This document shows positions 30,402 to 41,252 of a stretch of 64,000 bases of DNA, piece after piece. A program made the translations under genes and the position numbers. The notes under the pieces are model-generated. The model searched no databases. It was given only the letters and a program-made list of their open reading frames with translations, and was not told the origin of the DNA. Numbering within the stretch: position 1 is the first letter of the stretch; the number at the start of each line of letters is the position of its first letter. Source of the DNA: Pigmentiphaga aceris (GTDB lineage Bacteria; Pseudomonadota; Gammaproteobacteria; Burkholderiales; Burkholderiaceae_B); assembly GCF_008119665.1 (NCBI RefSeq), contig NZ_CP043046.1:3410001-3474000 (forward strand), written 5' to 3'.

Positions 30402-30722
30402 TCAGCCCGCAATCGCCCACACGACAGCCAGCCACAGGCAGACCAGCATCGGTGCCACCAGCAACAAGCGCTGGAACACCGACAGAGAGAGCACGCTCCA
30501 GGCCATGTGTGCAGCCGGAGCCGGTGCCACATGGACGTGATGCGTGGCATGTTGCACATGGCCGGCTTGCGCACCATGCCCATGATCGTGAGCGTGATCG
30601 TGGGCATGGGTCTGAGCATGGGCATGGGCATGCGCGTGTGAATGCGAATGCCCATGGTCGTGCGAGTGTGCATCAGGCTGGGGCTTGCCAGCCTGAGACG
30701 TGTGGGTCAAGGGGTCGGTCAT
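30402..30722 (-). CDS. Histidine-rich, single-span membrane peptide of a metal transport operon
   Basis: 106 residues. Residues 19-65 contain 20 histidines, mostly as His-X repeats (HSHDHGHSHSH, AHAHAHA, HDHAHDHGHG), followed by one hydrophobic segment at about 80-104 and no further domain. The histidine part is soluble and should bind Zn(II), Ni(II), Cu or Co. The gene overlaps the M48 peptidase stop by four bases (ATGA) and is three bases before the transporter ATPase, so it is surely co-translated with both. A role as a membrane-tethered metal buffer or chaperone for the transporter is inference. I do not recognise a named family. Confidence 0.82.
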   Translation of the reverse strand: MTDPLTHTSQAGKPQPDAHSHDHGHSHSHAHAHAHAQTHAHDHAHDHGHGAQAGHVQHATHHVHVAPAPAAHMAWSVLSLSVFQRLLLVAPMLVCLWLAVVWAIAG

Positions 30723-31552
30723 TTCGGCTTATAAAGCGGCAGCACGCGCGCGGACGCTTGCTGCAGATCGGCAATACGGCTGGCTGCGGACGGATGGGTC
30801 GACAGGAATTCGGGCTGGCCTGAGCCACCGATCTTGTCCATCTTGGTCCACAAGGTAACGGCAGCGCGCGGATCGAACCCGGCACGGGCCGCCAATTCAA
30901 CACCGATACGATCAGCTTCGGTTTCGTGGGTACGGCTGTTCGGCAGATTGAAGGTGACGTCAGCCAGCTTGGACGCCATATCGGTGCTCAACTGGCTGCC
31001 GGTCACGGCGTTCAGCACATTCAGGCCAAAGCCGGTTGCCATCTGCTGCGACACGCGTTCGCGCGAGTGTTCGCGCAGGGCGTGGGCGATTTCATGGCCG
31101 ATCACTGCCGCCAGTTCATCGTCGGTGGGCTGCACTTGTTTCATGAAGCCGGTATAGACGGCGATTTTGCCGCCGGGCATGCACCATGCGTTGACTTCAT
31201 CGCTGCCGATCACATTGACTTCCCACTTCCAAGCCAAAGCGTCTTGGCGGAAGGTGCCGGTCTGTGCGATCAGGCGCTGCGCAATCGCGCGCACCCGTGC
31301 GGTTTCGGCCGCACTGGGGTTCAAGGCCGACTTGGTCTGCGCATCGGACAAGGTCTTTTGATAGAGGGTAGCGGCTTCGCCATCCAACTGTTCAGAGGAC
31401 ACCAGCGAGAACACGCGTTGCGAACGGTCGATACCGACGGTTCCCGATTGCGTGGTGTTGACGGTCTGGCAACCGGTCAGAGCAACACCGGCGAACAGCG
31501 CGGCAGCGGCCAGGCGGCGGCCGGTCAAGCGAACAGCGACATGCTTCAACAT
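30719..31552 (-). CDS. M48-family zinc metallopeptidase lipoprotein (LoiP/YcaL-like)
   Basis: 277 residues. Lipobox LTGC with C28 as the lipidated residue, so it is anchored in the envelope. The zinc-protease signature is HEIAH at 153-157, and the third ligand Glu lies in ETEAD at 210-214. Homologues degrade misfolded outer-membrane proteins. Its ribosome binding site GAGGAG overlaps the aroC stop (gap seven bases), and its stop overlaps the histidine-rich peptide gene. Being a zinc enzyme in an operon with a zinc-type importer is suggestive, but a direct link is inferred. Confidence 0.9.
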   Translation of the reverse strand: MLKHVAVRLTGRRLAAAALFAGVALTGCQTVNTTQSGTVGIDRSQRVFSLVSSEQLDGEAATLYQKTLSDAQTKSALNPSAAETARVRAIAQRLIAQTGTFRQDALAWKWEVNVIGSDEVNAWCMPGGKIAVYTGFMKQVQPTDDELAAVIGHEIAHALREHSRERVSQQMATGFGLNVLNAVTGSQLSTDMASKLADVTFNLPNSRTHETEADRIGVELAARAGFDPRAAVTLWTKMDKIGGSGQPEFLSTHPSAASRIADLQQASARVLPLYKPK

Positions 31553-31559
31553 GAACTCC

Positions 31560-32675
31560 TCAAAGGGTGGGCGATCCCGGCGCTTGGCCAGGGATCACGG
31601 GCGTGGAGACGCGGACATCGGCGCACAGCGCACGGTGTCGCAACACATGGTCGATCAAAACCAGCGCCATCAGGCTTTCGGCGATCGGCGTGGCGCGGAT
31701 GCCTACGCAGGGATCGTGCCGGCCGAGTGTCGAGACTTCAACCGGTTCTCCGGCCTTGTCGATCGACTGGCGACCGGTGCGGATGCTGGAGGTGGGCTTG
31801 ATGGCAATCGACACGGTAATGGGCTGGCCAGTGGAAATTCCACCCAGCACGCCGCCGGCGTGATTGCTGGCAAAACCAGCCGGGTTCAGCTCGTCGCCGT
31901 GTTCGCTGCCACGTTGCGCCACGCTGGCAAAACCGGCACCGATTTCCACCCCCTTGACGGCATTCAAACCCATCATGGCGTAGGCAATATCGGCGTCGAG
32001 TCGGTCATAAATGGGTTCACCCAGGCCAACCGGCACGTTCTCGGCCACGACTTCGATACGGGCACCGATGGAGTCGCCATCCCGGCGCAGTTCGTCCATA
32101 TAGGCTTCGAGCTGCGGCACGATGTCGGCGTTGGGCGCGTAGAACGGATTTTCCGGCACGGCATCCCAGCTGGCGAACGGAATTTCAATCGGGCCGAGCG
32201 CGCTCATGTAGCCGCGCACCTGCACGCCGTAATGTTCCTTCAACCACTTGCGAGCGATGGCACCGGCAGCAACCGTCGGCGCGGTCAGACGGGCCGAAGA
32301 CCGGCCACCGCCGCGCGGGTCGCGCACGCCGTACTTGTGCCAGTAGGTGTAGTCGGCATGGCCGGGACGGAAGGTCTCGGCGATGTTGCCGTAGTCCTTG
32401 CTGCGCGCGTCCTGGTTGCGGATCAGCAGTGCAATGGGCGTACCGGTGGTCACGCCCTGGTAGACGCCGGACAGAATTTCAACCTGATCGGGTTCTTGTC
32501 GTTGCGTGACGTGACGCGACGTGCCCGGACGGCGGCGATCCAATTCGAACTGAATGTCGGCTTCGGAAAGCGCCAATCCCGGAGGGCAACCATCTACCAC
32601 GCAACCGATGGCCGGACCGTGGGATTCACCAAAATTCGTGACGCGAAACAATTCGCCTAATGTGCTGCCAGCCAT
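31560..32675 (-). CDS. aroC: Chorismate synthase
   Basis: Last step of the shikimate pathway, EPSP to chorismate, needing reduced FMN. 371 residues from the ATG at 32675. Family motifs: [18 protein letters not shown] near 16-33, [11 protein letters not shown], and [11 protein letters not shown]. It is the first gene of the tight unit aroC - M48 peptidase - His-rich peptide - ABC ATPase - permease. A perfect dyad lies 27-55 bases upstream. Confidence 0.96.
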   Translation of the reverse strand: MAGSTLGELFRVTNFGESHGPAIGCVVDGCPPGLALSEADIQFELDRRRPGTSRHVTQRQEPDQVEILSGVYQGVTTGTPIALLIRNQDARSKDYGNIAETFRPGHADYTYWHKYGVRDPRGGGRSSARLTAPTVAAGAIARKWLKEHYGVQVRGYMSALGPIEIPFASWDAVPENPFYAPNADIVPQLEAYMDELRRDGDSIGARIEVVAENVPVGLGEPIYDRLDADIAYAMMGLNAVKGVEIGAGFASVAQRGSEHGDELNPAGFASNHAGGVLGGISTGQPITVSIAIKPTSSIRTGRQSIDKAGEPVEVSTLGRHDPCVGIRATPIAESLMALVLIDHVLRHRALCADVRVSTPVIPGQAPGSPTL

Positions 32676-32701
32676 GGGAGATAGGCCCGGCGTTCCGGGC
32701 G

Positions 32702-32730
32702 ATGCGATAAACCAACCGGGATTATCGCAT
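32702..32730. promoter_or_regulatory. Perfect 9-bp dyad with 11-base spacer over the aroC promoter
   Basis: ATGCGATAA (32702-32710) and TTATCGCAT (32722-32730) are exact complements. The minus strand reads GATAAT at 32726-32721, a good -10 hexamer, so the right arm would overlap RNA polymerase. Half-site centres are 20 bp apart, two helical turns, as expected for a dimeric regulator. Confidence 0.55.
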
Positions 32731-32778
32731 TGCTGAAGCAACTCCGTTGCACCGGCGTCCTATTCCCTTGATTGCCCC

Positions 32779-34032
32779 CTATTGCTGGGGAGCCAGCACC
32801 TGCCAGATGCCCTGGTCGTCCCGGCACGCCACGCCTTCTGCGCGCTCGGTATTGCCATCGACAGTCACTACCTGTTCAAACACACGGCAATACCTGCCAT
32901 CTACCGCGTCGTAGGCACGGGTGGTCTGAACCGTACCGCGTGCGCCACGCAGCGACCAGGCAATGCGCTGACCAACCTGCGCTTCGCTGGCAGCAATCTG
33001 TGCGTCTTCCAGCGCTCGCTGCTGGTCGTCATCCAACTGCGACAGCAGGGGCGTGGTGATCGCCGAGAAGCCGATCCAGCGATAGGCTTCTTCATCGGTC
33101 ACGTAGCGCCCATAGCCCGGATACCAGCCGCCGTAAGGCCGCAAGATAGGCACTTCACGGTAGTAGCGGATACGCGTGTCCGGCACCTGGAACGGCCGCC
33201 CGCCCACGTAGACGTAATACAGACCACTGCGGCTGTAGCTCGGCGGGGACGAATTGATCACCACCCCGCCCGAATACACCGGCGGCGTGTAGTAACGCGG
33301 GGGTGGCGGTGGCGGCGGACGATGGTAGTAATCGGCCCCCGCCCCTTCCCAATAACCACCACGATTGTCGTAACGGTTGTCATGGCGATAGTCGGGCCAG
33401 TTGCCTCGGTTGTCGCGCCAGTCGTCGCGTCGATAGTCCCGGCGATCATCGCGCCGATATTCACGGCGGTCGTCCCGGCGATTTTCCTGCCGATACTCTT
33501 GCCGGAATTCCTGGCGACCACCGCCACCGTAAGACGGCGGATTGGGACGCGAAGGCGGCGTGTAGGCAGGCTGCGACGGACGCGACGGCTCGGGGCGGAC
33601 ATACTCCGGCGCACGTGGCGGAGGATCAGGACGGGAAAACGCACCCGAACCGCGATAGGTATCCGGACCACGCGGTGGCGGGTCGGGACGCGAGAACGCA
33701 GGTTGCGGCGCGCTTGGGCGCGGCTGGGACATGACCGGCGCAGCCGGACGCGGCGGTGGTGCAGGACGAGATGTAGCCGGCGGCGGCGGTGGTGATCCAC
33801 CACGTCGGCCACCAGGCACGCCCTGGGATTCGCCAGCCATCGGGGGCGGCGGGTCAGCCGATGAAAATGCCTGGGCGTGTGCCGAATCGTGGATTGATAC
33901 GAACGCTGCCGCCAAGGCAGCCGTCACGCAGATCAGACGCAGCGTGTGATGGCGCTCGGCCACGGCAGAGGCAGTGAGCAACGCGCCACGAGATCGGCTA
34001 TCCACCACGACGGTTTTGATATTGTTTTTCAT
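32779..34032 (-). CDS. Exported Pro/Arg-rich protein with a 17-kDa surface-antigen-like C-terminus
   Basis: 417 residues from the ATG at 34032. An extended N-region of about 30 residues precedes the hydrophobic segment (about 32-47) and an AHA cleavage site near 53. Next come three repeats of AFSxxDPPPxxP in a Pro-rich region (about 55-165), then an Arg/Asp/Tyr-rich stretch (RRDDRREYRRDDRRDYRRDD). A Tyr/Pro-rich region with YYVYVGGRPFQVP follows. The last 60 residues (VQTTRAYDAVDGRYCRVFEQ ... AEGVACRDDQGIWQV) match the pattern of the 17-kDa surface antigen/SlyB-type C-terminus, including its two cysteines. Export is likely; function unknown. Confidence 0.78.
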   Translation of the reverse strand: MKNNIKTVVVDSRSRGALLTASAVAERHHTLRLICVTAALAAAFVSIHDSAHAQAFSSADPPPPMAGESQGVPGGRRGGSPPPPPATSRPAPPPRPAAPVMSQPRPSAPQPAFSRPDPPPRGPDTYRGSGAFSRPDPPPRAPEYVRPEPSRPSQPAYTPPSRPNPPSYGGGGRQEFRQEYRQENRRDDRREYRRDDRRDYRRDDWRDNRGNWPDYRHDNRYDNRGGYWEGAGADYYHRPPPPPPPRYYTPPVYSGGVVINSSPPSYSRSGLYYVYVGGRPFQVPDTRIRYYREVPILRPYGGWYPGYGRYVTDEEAYRWIGFSAITTPLLSQLDDDQQRALEDAQIAASEAQVGQRIAWSLRGARGTVQTTRAYDAVDGRYCRVFEQVVTVDGNTERAEGVACRDDQGIWQVLAPQQ

Positions 34033-34292
34033 GTCCACCCGCCTATCGTTAATGCCGAACTCCGTCACGGCACCATGTTGCCGTGTACCTGCAGCATTGG
34101 CTGCAGATTGCAGATTACTGGCGCACGGGTGCAGACAGGATGGCGAATCCGTGAAGAAAAGTGGCGACTCTGTGGAGAATCGCACCGCGTTGATACATGT
34201 TCGCCCGACCTTTGCTGTCGTGACGCTTGCTGTCGCGTATTGCGCAGGGCCTGAGGCGGGGCCCGCATATCGCGTACCCGCCTGCTACCTCA

Positions 34293-34748
34293 TCAGGCGT
34301 GGTCGCGCTCCTCGCCCGGCCAGTCGCGGATGTAGGCCTTCAGCATGCGATTTTCGAAACCCTGGGCTTCGAGTACGGCGCGCGCCACGTCATAGAACGA
34401 GATCACACCCATCAGCATCTTGCCGTCCATCACGGGAATGTAGCGTGCGTGACGGTCGAGCATCAGGCGACGTACTTCGTTGACTTCCGTGTTGGGCGAA
34501 ATAGTGACCGGCGCATCGTCCATGATGCTGCGAATGGTGAAATCGCCAACGCTACAGTTGTTGCGCTGCAGATGGCGGATGACTTCGCGGAAGGTCAGCA
34601 TGCCAACCAGATCGCCGAACTCCATGATGACCAGCGAACCGATGTCGTTCGAGGACATATTTTCGACGGCTTCCGACACCAGCTGGTCGGGACTGGCGGT
34701 ATACAGGGTGTGGCCCTTGACCCGCAGAATTTCGCTGACTTTGATCAT
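34293..34748 (-). CDS. Protein of two CBS domains
   Basis: 151 residues from the ATG at 34748, with AGGAAA upstream. Two CBS motifs fill the chain: about 8-65 (DQLVSEAVENMSSNDIGSLVIMEFGDLVGMLTFREVI) and about 75-130 (RSIMDDAPVTISPN ... ARYIPVMDGKMLMGVISFYDV). Stand-alone CBS pairs bind adenosine nucleotides and act as energy sensors for a partner not seen here. Divergent from metY across 161 bases. Confidence 0.9.
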   Translation of the reverse strand: MIKVSEILRVKGHTLYTASPDQLVSEAVENMSSNDIGSLVIMEFGDLVGMLTFREVIRHLQRNNCSVGDFTIRSIMDDAPVTISPNTEVNEVRRLMLDRHARYIPVMDGKMLMGVISFYDVARAVLEAQGFENRMLKAYIRDWPGEERDHA

Positions 34749-34890
34749 GATTGGTTTCCTGAGGGTTTCCCGGTTTGTGGCAGCCAACAGCGGGTACATA
34801 TTGCACGCGCCTGAAGACAGATTGCCACGCCACATGGGTGCTTACATTAAGTGCATACATGGTGCTTTTACGTAGATTGTAGACCTGCCC

Positions 34891-34909
34891 GGGGCCGCCT
34901 GGAGGCCCC
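34891..34909 (+). promoter_or_regulatory. Hairpin abutting the metY start codon
   Basis: GGGGCC-N7-GGCCCC with the candidate Shine-Dalgarno GGAGG at 34901-34905 in the loop and right arm, ending one base before the ATG at 34910. If that ATG is used, initiation would require opening the stem. If the ATG at 34964 is used, this is a leader hairpin. Confidence 0.35.
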
Positions 34910-36280
34910 ATGCTAGGATTCCTGGCTCGTCGGCCAACGGCGCGCACCCACGCGCATATCTACATGCCCACTTCGTCTTCTTCACCCGCGTCGCCCTTCC
35001 CGGGTTTCGATACCTTGATGTTGCACGCGGGCGCTGCGCCCGACCCCGCAACCGGGGCACGAGCGGTACCAATCTACCTCACCAGTTCCTTTGTTTTCAA
35101 AGATTCAGACCACGCCGCATCATTGTTCAACATGGAACGCGCGGGCCACGTCTATTCGCGCATATCCAACCCCACCGTGGCGGCATTCGAGGAGCGCATT
35201 GCGGCACTCGAAGGTGGTGTCGGTGCGGTAGCCACGGCCAGCGGGCAGGCGGCGCTGCATCTGGCTGTTGCCACCTTATGCAGCGCAGGTGACCACATTG
35301 TTGCCAGTCGTAGTCTGTACGGCGGCTCGCAGAACCTGCTGCACTACACCTTGCGCCGCTTCGGCATCTCGACCACGTTTGTCGATCCGCGCGACCCGGA
35401 TGCCTGGCGCGCGGCGCTGCGCCCGGAAACCAAGCTGCTGTTTGGTGAAACGCTGGGCAATCCGGGCCTGGATGTATTGAACATTCCGGTGGTGTCCGAG
35501 ATTGCGCACAGCCACGGCGTGCCTTTGCTGGTGGATGCGACCTTCACCACGCCTTGGCTGATGAAACCGCTGGAACTCGGTGCCGACCTGGTCTACCACT
35601 CGGCCACGAAATTCATTGGTGGCCACGGCACGGTGATCGGTGGCGTGGTGATCGACGGCGGTACGTTCGATTGGGAAGCGAGCGGCAAATTCCCCACGCT
35701 GACCGAGCCTTATGACGGCTTCCACGGCATGGACTTCGCCGAGGAATCCCCCGTTGGCGCATTCCTGCTGCGTGCGCGTCGGGAAGGCTTGCGCGACTTT
35801 GGTGCCTGCATGAGCCCGCAAAGCGCCTTCCAGCTGATCCAGGGCGTGGAAACCTTGTCCTTGCGCATGGCCCGCCATGTCGAGAACACCAACAAGATCG
35901 TCGACTTCCTGGCCACTCACCCCATGGTCGGCCAGATCCGCCACCCCCGCCGGCCCGATCACCCTGATCACGAACTGGCGCAAGCACTGCTACCACGCGG
36001 CTGCGGCGCAGTGTTTGCCTTCGACATTCTGGGCACCCGCAAACAGGGCGCAGCCTTCGTTGACGCGCTGAAATGGTTCTCGCACCTGGCCAATGTGGGC
36101 GACGCACGCTCGCTGGTCATTCATCCGGCCTCGACCACGCACTTCCGAGTCCCAGATGCAGACTTGGCCAAGGCAGGCATTTCAGAAGGCACTATCCGTC
36201 TGTCCATCGGCATTGAAGATGCAAGCGACCTGATCGAAGACTTGTCACGTGCCCTGCGCGCAGCGCAAAAGGCGGCCTGA
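34910..36280 (+). CDS. metY: O-acetylhomoserine sulfhydrylase (aminocarboxypropyltransferase)
   Basis: PLP enzyme of methionine synthesis that joins sulfide to O-acetylhomoserine. 456 residues from the ATG at 34910 (GGAGG upstream); an ATG at 34964 would give 438 residues, closer to the usual length and without the odd MLGFLARRPTARTHAHIY extension. The PLP lysine is K234 (SATKFIGGHGT) in the long numbering. YSRISNPTVAAFEERIAALEGG and the insertion with EASGKFPTLTEP mark it as MetY rather than MetZ/MetB. It is followed after one base by an alpha/beta hydrolase gene. Confidence 0.92.
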   Translation: MLGFLARRPTARTHAHIYMPTSSSSPASPFPGFDTLMLHAGAAPDPATGARAVPIYLTSSFVFKDSDHAASLFNMERAGHVYSRISNPTVAAFEERIAALEGGVGAVATASGQAALHLAVATLCSAGDHIVASRSLYGGSQNLLHYTLRRFGISTTFVDPRDPDAWRAALRPETKLLFGETLGNPGLDVLNIPVVSEIAHSHGVPLLVDATFTTPWLMKPLELGADLVYHSATKFIGGHGTVIGGVVIDGGTFDWEASGKFPTLTEPYDGFHGMDFAEESPVGAFLLRARREGLRDFGACMSPQSAFQLIQGVETLSLRMARHVENTNKIVDFLATHPMVGQIRHPRRPDHPDHELAQALLPRGCGAVFAFDILGTRKQGAAFVDALKWFSHLANVGDARSLVIHPASTTHFRVPDADLAKAGISEGTIRLSIGIEDASDLIEDLSRALRAAQKAA

Positions 36281-36281
36281 C

Positions 36282-37109
36282 ATGGACATCACGCTGAACA
36301 ATCGCCGCGCCTACGCGTACACCGGCGGACGGCCTTTCGATGCCACACGACGCACTGCCGTCTTCATCCACGGCGGCCAGAACGACCATAGCGTCTGGGC
36401 GCTTCAGACACGCTGGTTTGCCCACCACGGTTGGTCGGTGCTGGCGCTTGACCTGCCCGGCCACGGCAACAGCGACGGGCCGCCCCTGACCAGCATTGCC
36501 GCCATGGCGGATTGGGTAGCCGCATGGCTGGATGCATTGGGCGTCAAGCAAGCAGCACTGATTGGCCACAGCATGGGCACCCTGATCGCGCTTGAGCTGG
36601 CCGGACGCGAAAACGCACCGGTGTCGGCAATCGCCCTGCTGGGCGCAGCCGCACCCATGGCCGTCAGCGACACCTTGCTGGCTGCTACCCGCGACAACCC
36701 CGCAGCCGCCATCGACATGATCACGGCCTGGTCGCACAGTGGCTGGGCGCAGAAGCCGCAGGCACCCGGGCCGGGCGCATATCTGAACTGGGGTGGACGC
36801 CGCCTGATGCAGCGCATTGCGGCACGTCATGGGGCAGATGTATTGCCCACGGACTTTGCGGCGGTGAGCGCCTACCAAGACGGTTTGGTGCGTGCCGAGA
36901 AGGTCCAGTGCCCTGCCCTGCTGGTGTCGGGCGGTCGTGACGTCATGACACCGCCGAAGGCCGCCAAGGCCCTGGCGGCGGCACTGCGTGATGTGAAAAC
37001 CGTGACCTTGCCGGAAGCCGGACACGCCATGATGGGTGAAGCACCGGATGCCGTATTGCAGGCGCTGGCGCAGTTCTTGAATCAGGCCGTGGCGGTTTCT
37101 GCGGCTTGA
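36282..37109 (+). CDS. Alpha/beta hydrolase
   Basis: 275 residues. Oxyanion-region HGGQND at 30-35, nucleophile S97 in GHSMG, acid D220 (SGGRDVMTP) and H248 (EAGHAMM) complete the triad. No cap-domain or substrate motif identifies the reaction. It begins one base after the metY stop, so the two are co-transcribed. A function in homoserine ester or thioester metabolism is conceivable but not shown. Confidence 0.9.
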   Translation: MDITLNNRRAYAYTGGRPFDATRRTAVFIHGGQNDHSVWALQTRWFAHHGWSVLALDLPGHGNSDGPPLTSIAAMADWVAAWLDALGVKQAALIGHSMGTLIALELAGRENAPVSAIALLGAAAPMAVSDTLLAATRDNPAAAIDMITAWSHSGWAQKPQAPGPGAYLNWGGRRLMQRIAARHGADVLPTDFAAVSAYQDGLVRAEKVQCPALLVSGGRDVMTPPKAAKALAAALRDVKTVTLPEAGHAMMGEAPDAVLQALAQFLNQAVAVSAA

Positions 37110-37129
37110 AAACGCACTGACAGCAACCC

Positions 37130-37151
37130 GGATAGCGCTTGTTCGAAGGCG

Positions 37152-37157
<6 letters not shown>
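37130..37157. terminator. Hairpin between convergent genes
   Basis: GGATAGCGC-N10-GCGCTATCC lies between the hydrolase stop and the YihY gene, overlapping the last codons of the latter. No U-tract is present, so termination is uncertain. Confidence 0.4.
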
Positions 37158-39716
<2,559 letters not shown>

Positions 39717-39744
39717 ACGTTCAAACGCTCAATCGGAAGCACTC

Positions 39745-41142
39745 ATGGCACTGCTGGACGAACTCATCCACCTTCTTGGACCCGAACACGTTTTGACCGG
39801 CGCTGACGCAGCGCCGTGGCTGACTGACTGGCGCGGCCGTTATGTCGGCAGCGCCACCGCTGTCGTGCGCCCCGCCAACACCGAAGCCGTCGCCGAAGTC
39901 GTGAAAGCGTGCGCGCGCCACGGTGCGCCCGTGGTGCCGCTGGGCGGCAACACCGGCCTGGTCGGTGGCGGTACCCCCGACAACACCGGCACCGCCGTGG
40001 TCGTGTCGCTGCAACGCATGACGCAGATCCGCTCGCTCGACACCGACAACGACACCGTCACGGTCGAAGCCGGCTGCATTCTGCAAACACTGCAACAGGC
40101 CGCCCGCGACGCCAAGCGCCTGTTCCCGCTGAGCCTGGCCGCAGAAGGCAGCTGCACCATCGGCGGCAACCTGGCCAGCAATGCCGGCGGCACCCAGGTG
40201 CTGCGCTACGGCAACATGCGCGAACTCACGCTGGGCCTGGAAGTGGTCACGCCGGAAGGCGAAATCTGGCACGGCCTGCGTGGCCTGCGCAAAGACAACA
40301 CCGGCTACGACCTGCGCGACCTGTACATCGGCAGCGAAGGCACGCTTGGCATCATCACCGCCGCCACGCTGCGCCTGTACCCGCAACCCGCCGCCAGTTG
40401 CACCGCACTGGTGGCGCTGGACTCGGTCTCTGAGGGCGTGACCCTGCTGTCGCAAGCGCGCCTGGGCTTCGGCCCGGCCCTGACCGGTTTCGAGCTGATG
40501 TCCGGTGAAAGCCTGGCACTGGTCACCCGCATCTACCCGCAACAAACCCTGCCGCTGCCCGCCTCGCCGTGGTTCGCGTTGCTGGAACTGTCGGACAGCG
40601 AAGGCCAGGAGCACGCCCGCGAGCGTTTCGAGACGGTGCTGGGTGCTGCGCTGGAATCTGGTCTGGCCAAGGATGCCGTAATTGCTGAAAGCATCGCGCA
40701 AAGCAAGGCGCTGTGGCATCTGCGCGAGAGCATTCCGCTGGCCCAGGCCGAGGAAGGCAAGAACATCAAGCACGATGTCTCGATCCCGATTTCGCGCATC
40801 CCCGAATTCGTCGAGACCACCGATGCCTTGCTGGCAGCCCGCTTCCCCGGCATCCGCCAGGTAATCTTCGGCCACCTGGGCGACGGCAACCTGCACTACA
40901 ACGTGGCTCCGCCGCTGGGTGTCGACCCTGAAGTGTTCCTGCAAGAGCAAGATGACGTGTACCAGCTGGTGCACGACAGCGTGCACGCGCACAGCGGCTC
41001 GATCAGCGCCGAACACGGCGTGGGTCAATTGAAGCGTGACGAACTGCCGCGCTACAAGAGCCAGGTTGAACTGAACCTGATGCGCAAGATCAAAGACGCG
41101 CTGGACCCGAGCGGCATGATGAATCCGGGCAAGGTGCTGTAA
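39745..41142 (+). CDS. FAD-binding D-2-hydroxyacid dehydrogenase (GlcD / D-2-hydroxyglutarate dehydrogenase family)
   Basis: 465 residues from the ATG at 39745. The N-terminal PCMH-type FAD-binding domain includes VVPLGGNTGLVGGG near 67-80 and GGNLASNAGGTQVLRYGN near 143-160. The C-terminal FAD-oxidase_C domain carries the metal-binding histidines in FGHLGDGNLHYN and the SAEHGVGQLK motif. Such enzymes oxidise D-lactate, glycolate or D-2-hydroxyglutarate and pass electrons to quinone or ETF; the substrate is not settled. A strong bidirectional terminator follows. Confidence 0.9.
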   Translation: MALLDELIHLLGPEHVLTGADAAPWLTDWRGRYVGSATAVVRPANTEAVAEVVKACARHGAPVVPLGGNTGLVGGGTPDNTGTAVVVSLQRMTQIRSLDTDNDTVTVEAGCILQTLQQAARDAKRLFPLSLAAEGSCTIGGNLASNAGGTQVLRYGNMRELTLGLEVVTPEGEIWHGLRGLRKDNTGYDLRDLYIGSEGTLGIITAATLRLYPQPAASCTALVALDSVSEGVTLLSQARLGFGPALTGFELMSGESLALVTRIYPQQTLPLPASPWFALLELSDSEGQEHARERFETVLGAALESGLAKDAVIAESIAQSKALWHLRESIPLAQAEEGKNIKHDVSIPISRIPEFVETTDALLAARFPGIRQVIFGHLGDGNLHYNVAPPLGVDPEVFLQEQDDVYQLVHDSVHAHSGSISAEHGVGQLKRDELPRYKSQVELNLMRKIKDALDPSGMMNPGKVL

Positions 41143-41178
41143 GCATTGCTGGGCGTGTCTGCTTCGGAAGACACGTAA

Positions 41179-41217
41179 AAAAAGGCGACCTGCGGATTAT
41201 CTGCAGGTCGCCTTTTT
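41179..41217. terminator. Bidirectional intrinsic terminator
   Basis: A-run plus GGCGACCTGC (to 41193), a 9-base loop, then GCAGGTCGCC plus TTTTT (41203-41217): a 15-bp perfect dyad with A- and T-tracts on both sides, between two convergent genes. Confidence 0.93.
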
Positions 41218-41252
41218 CGTTTCTGGCTTGGTGTGACCAGGCAAACAAGCGC

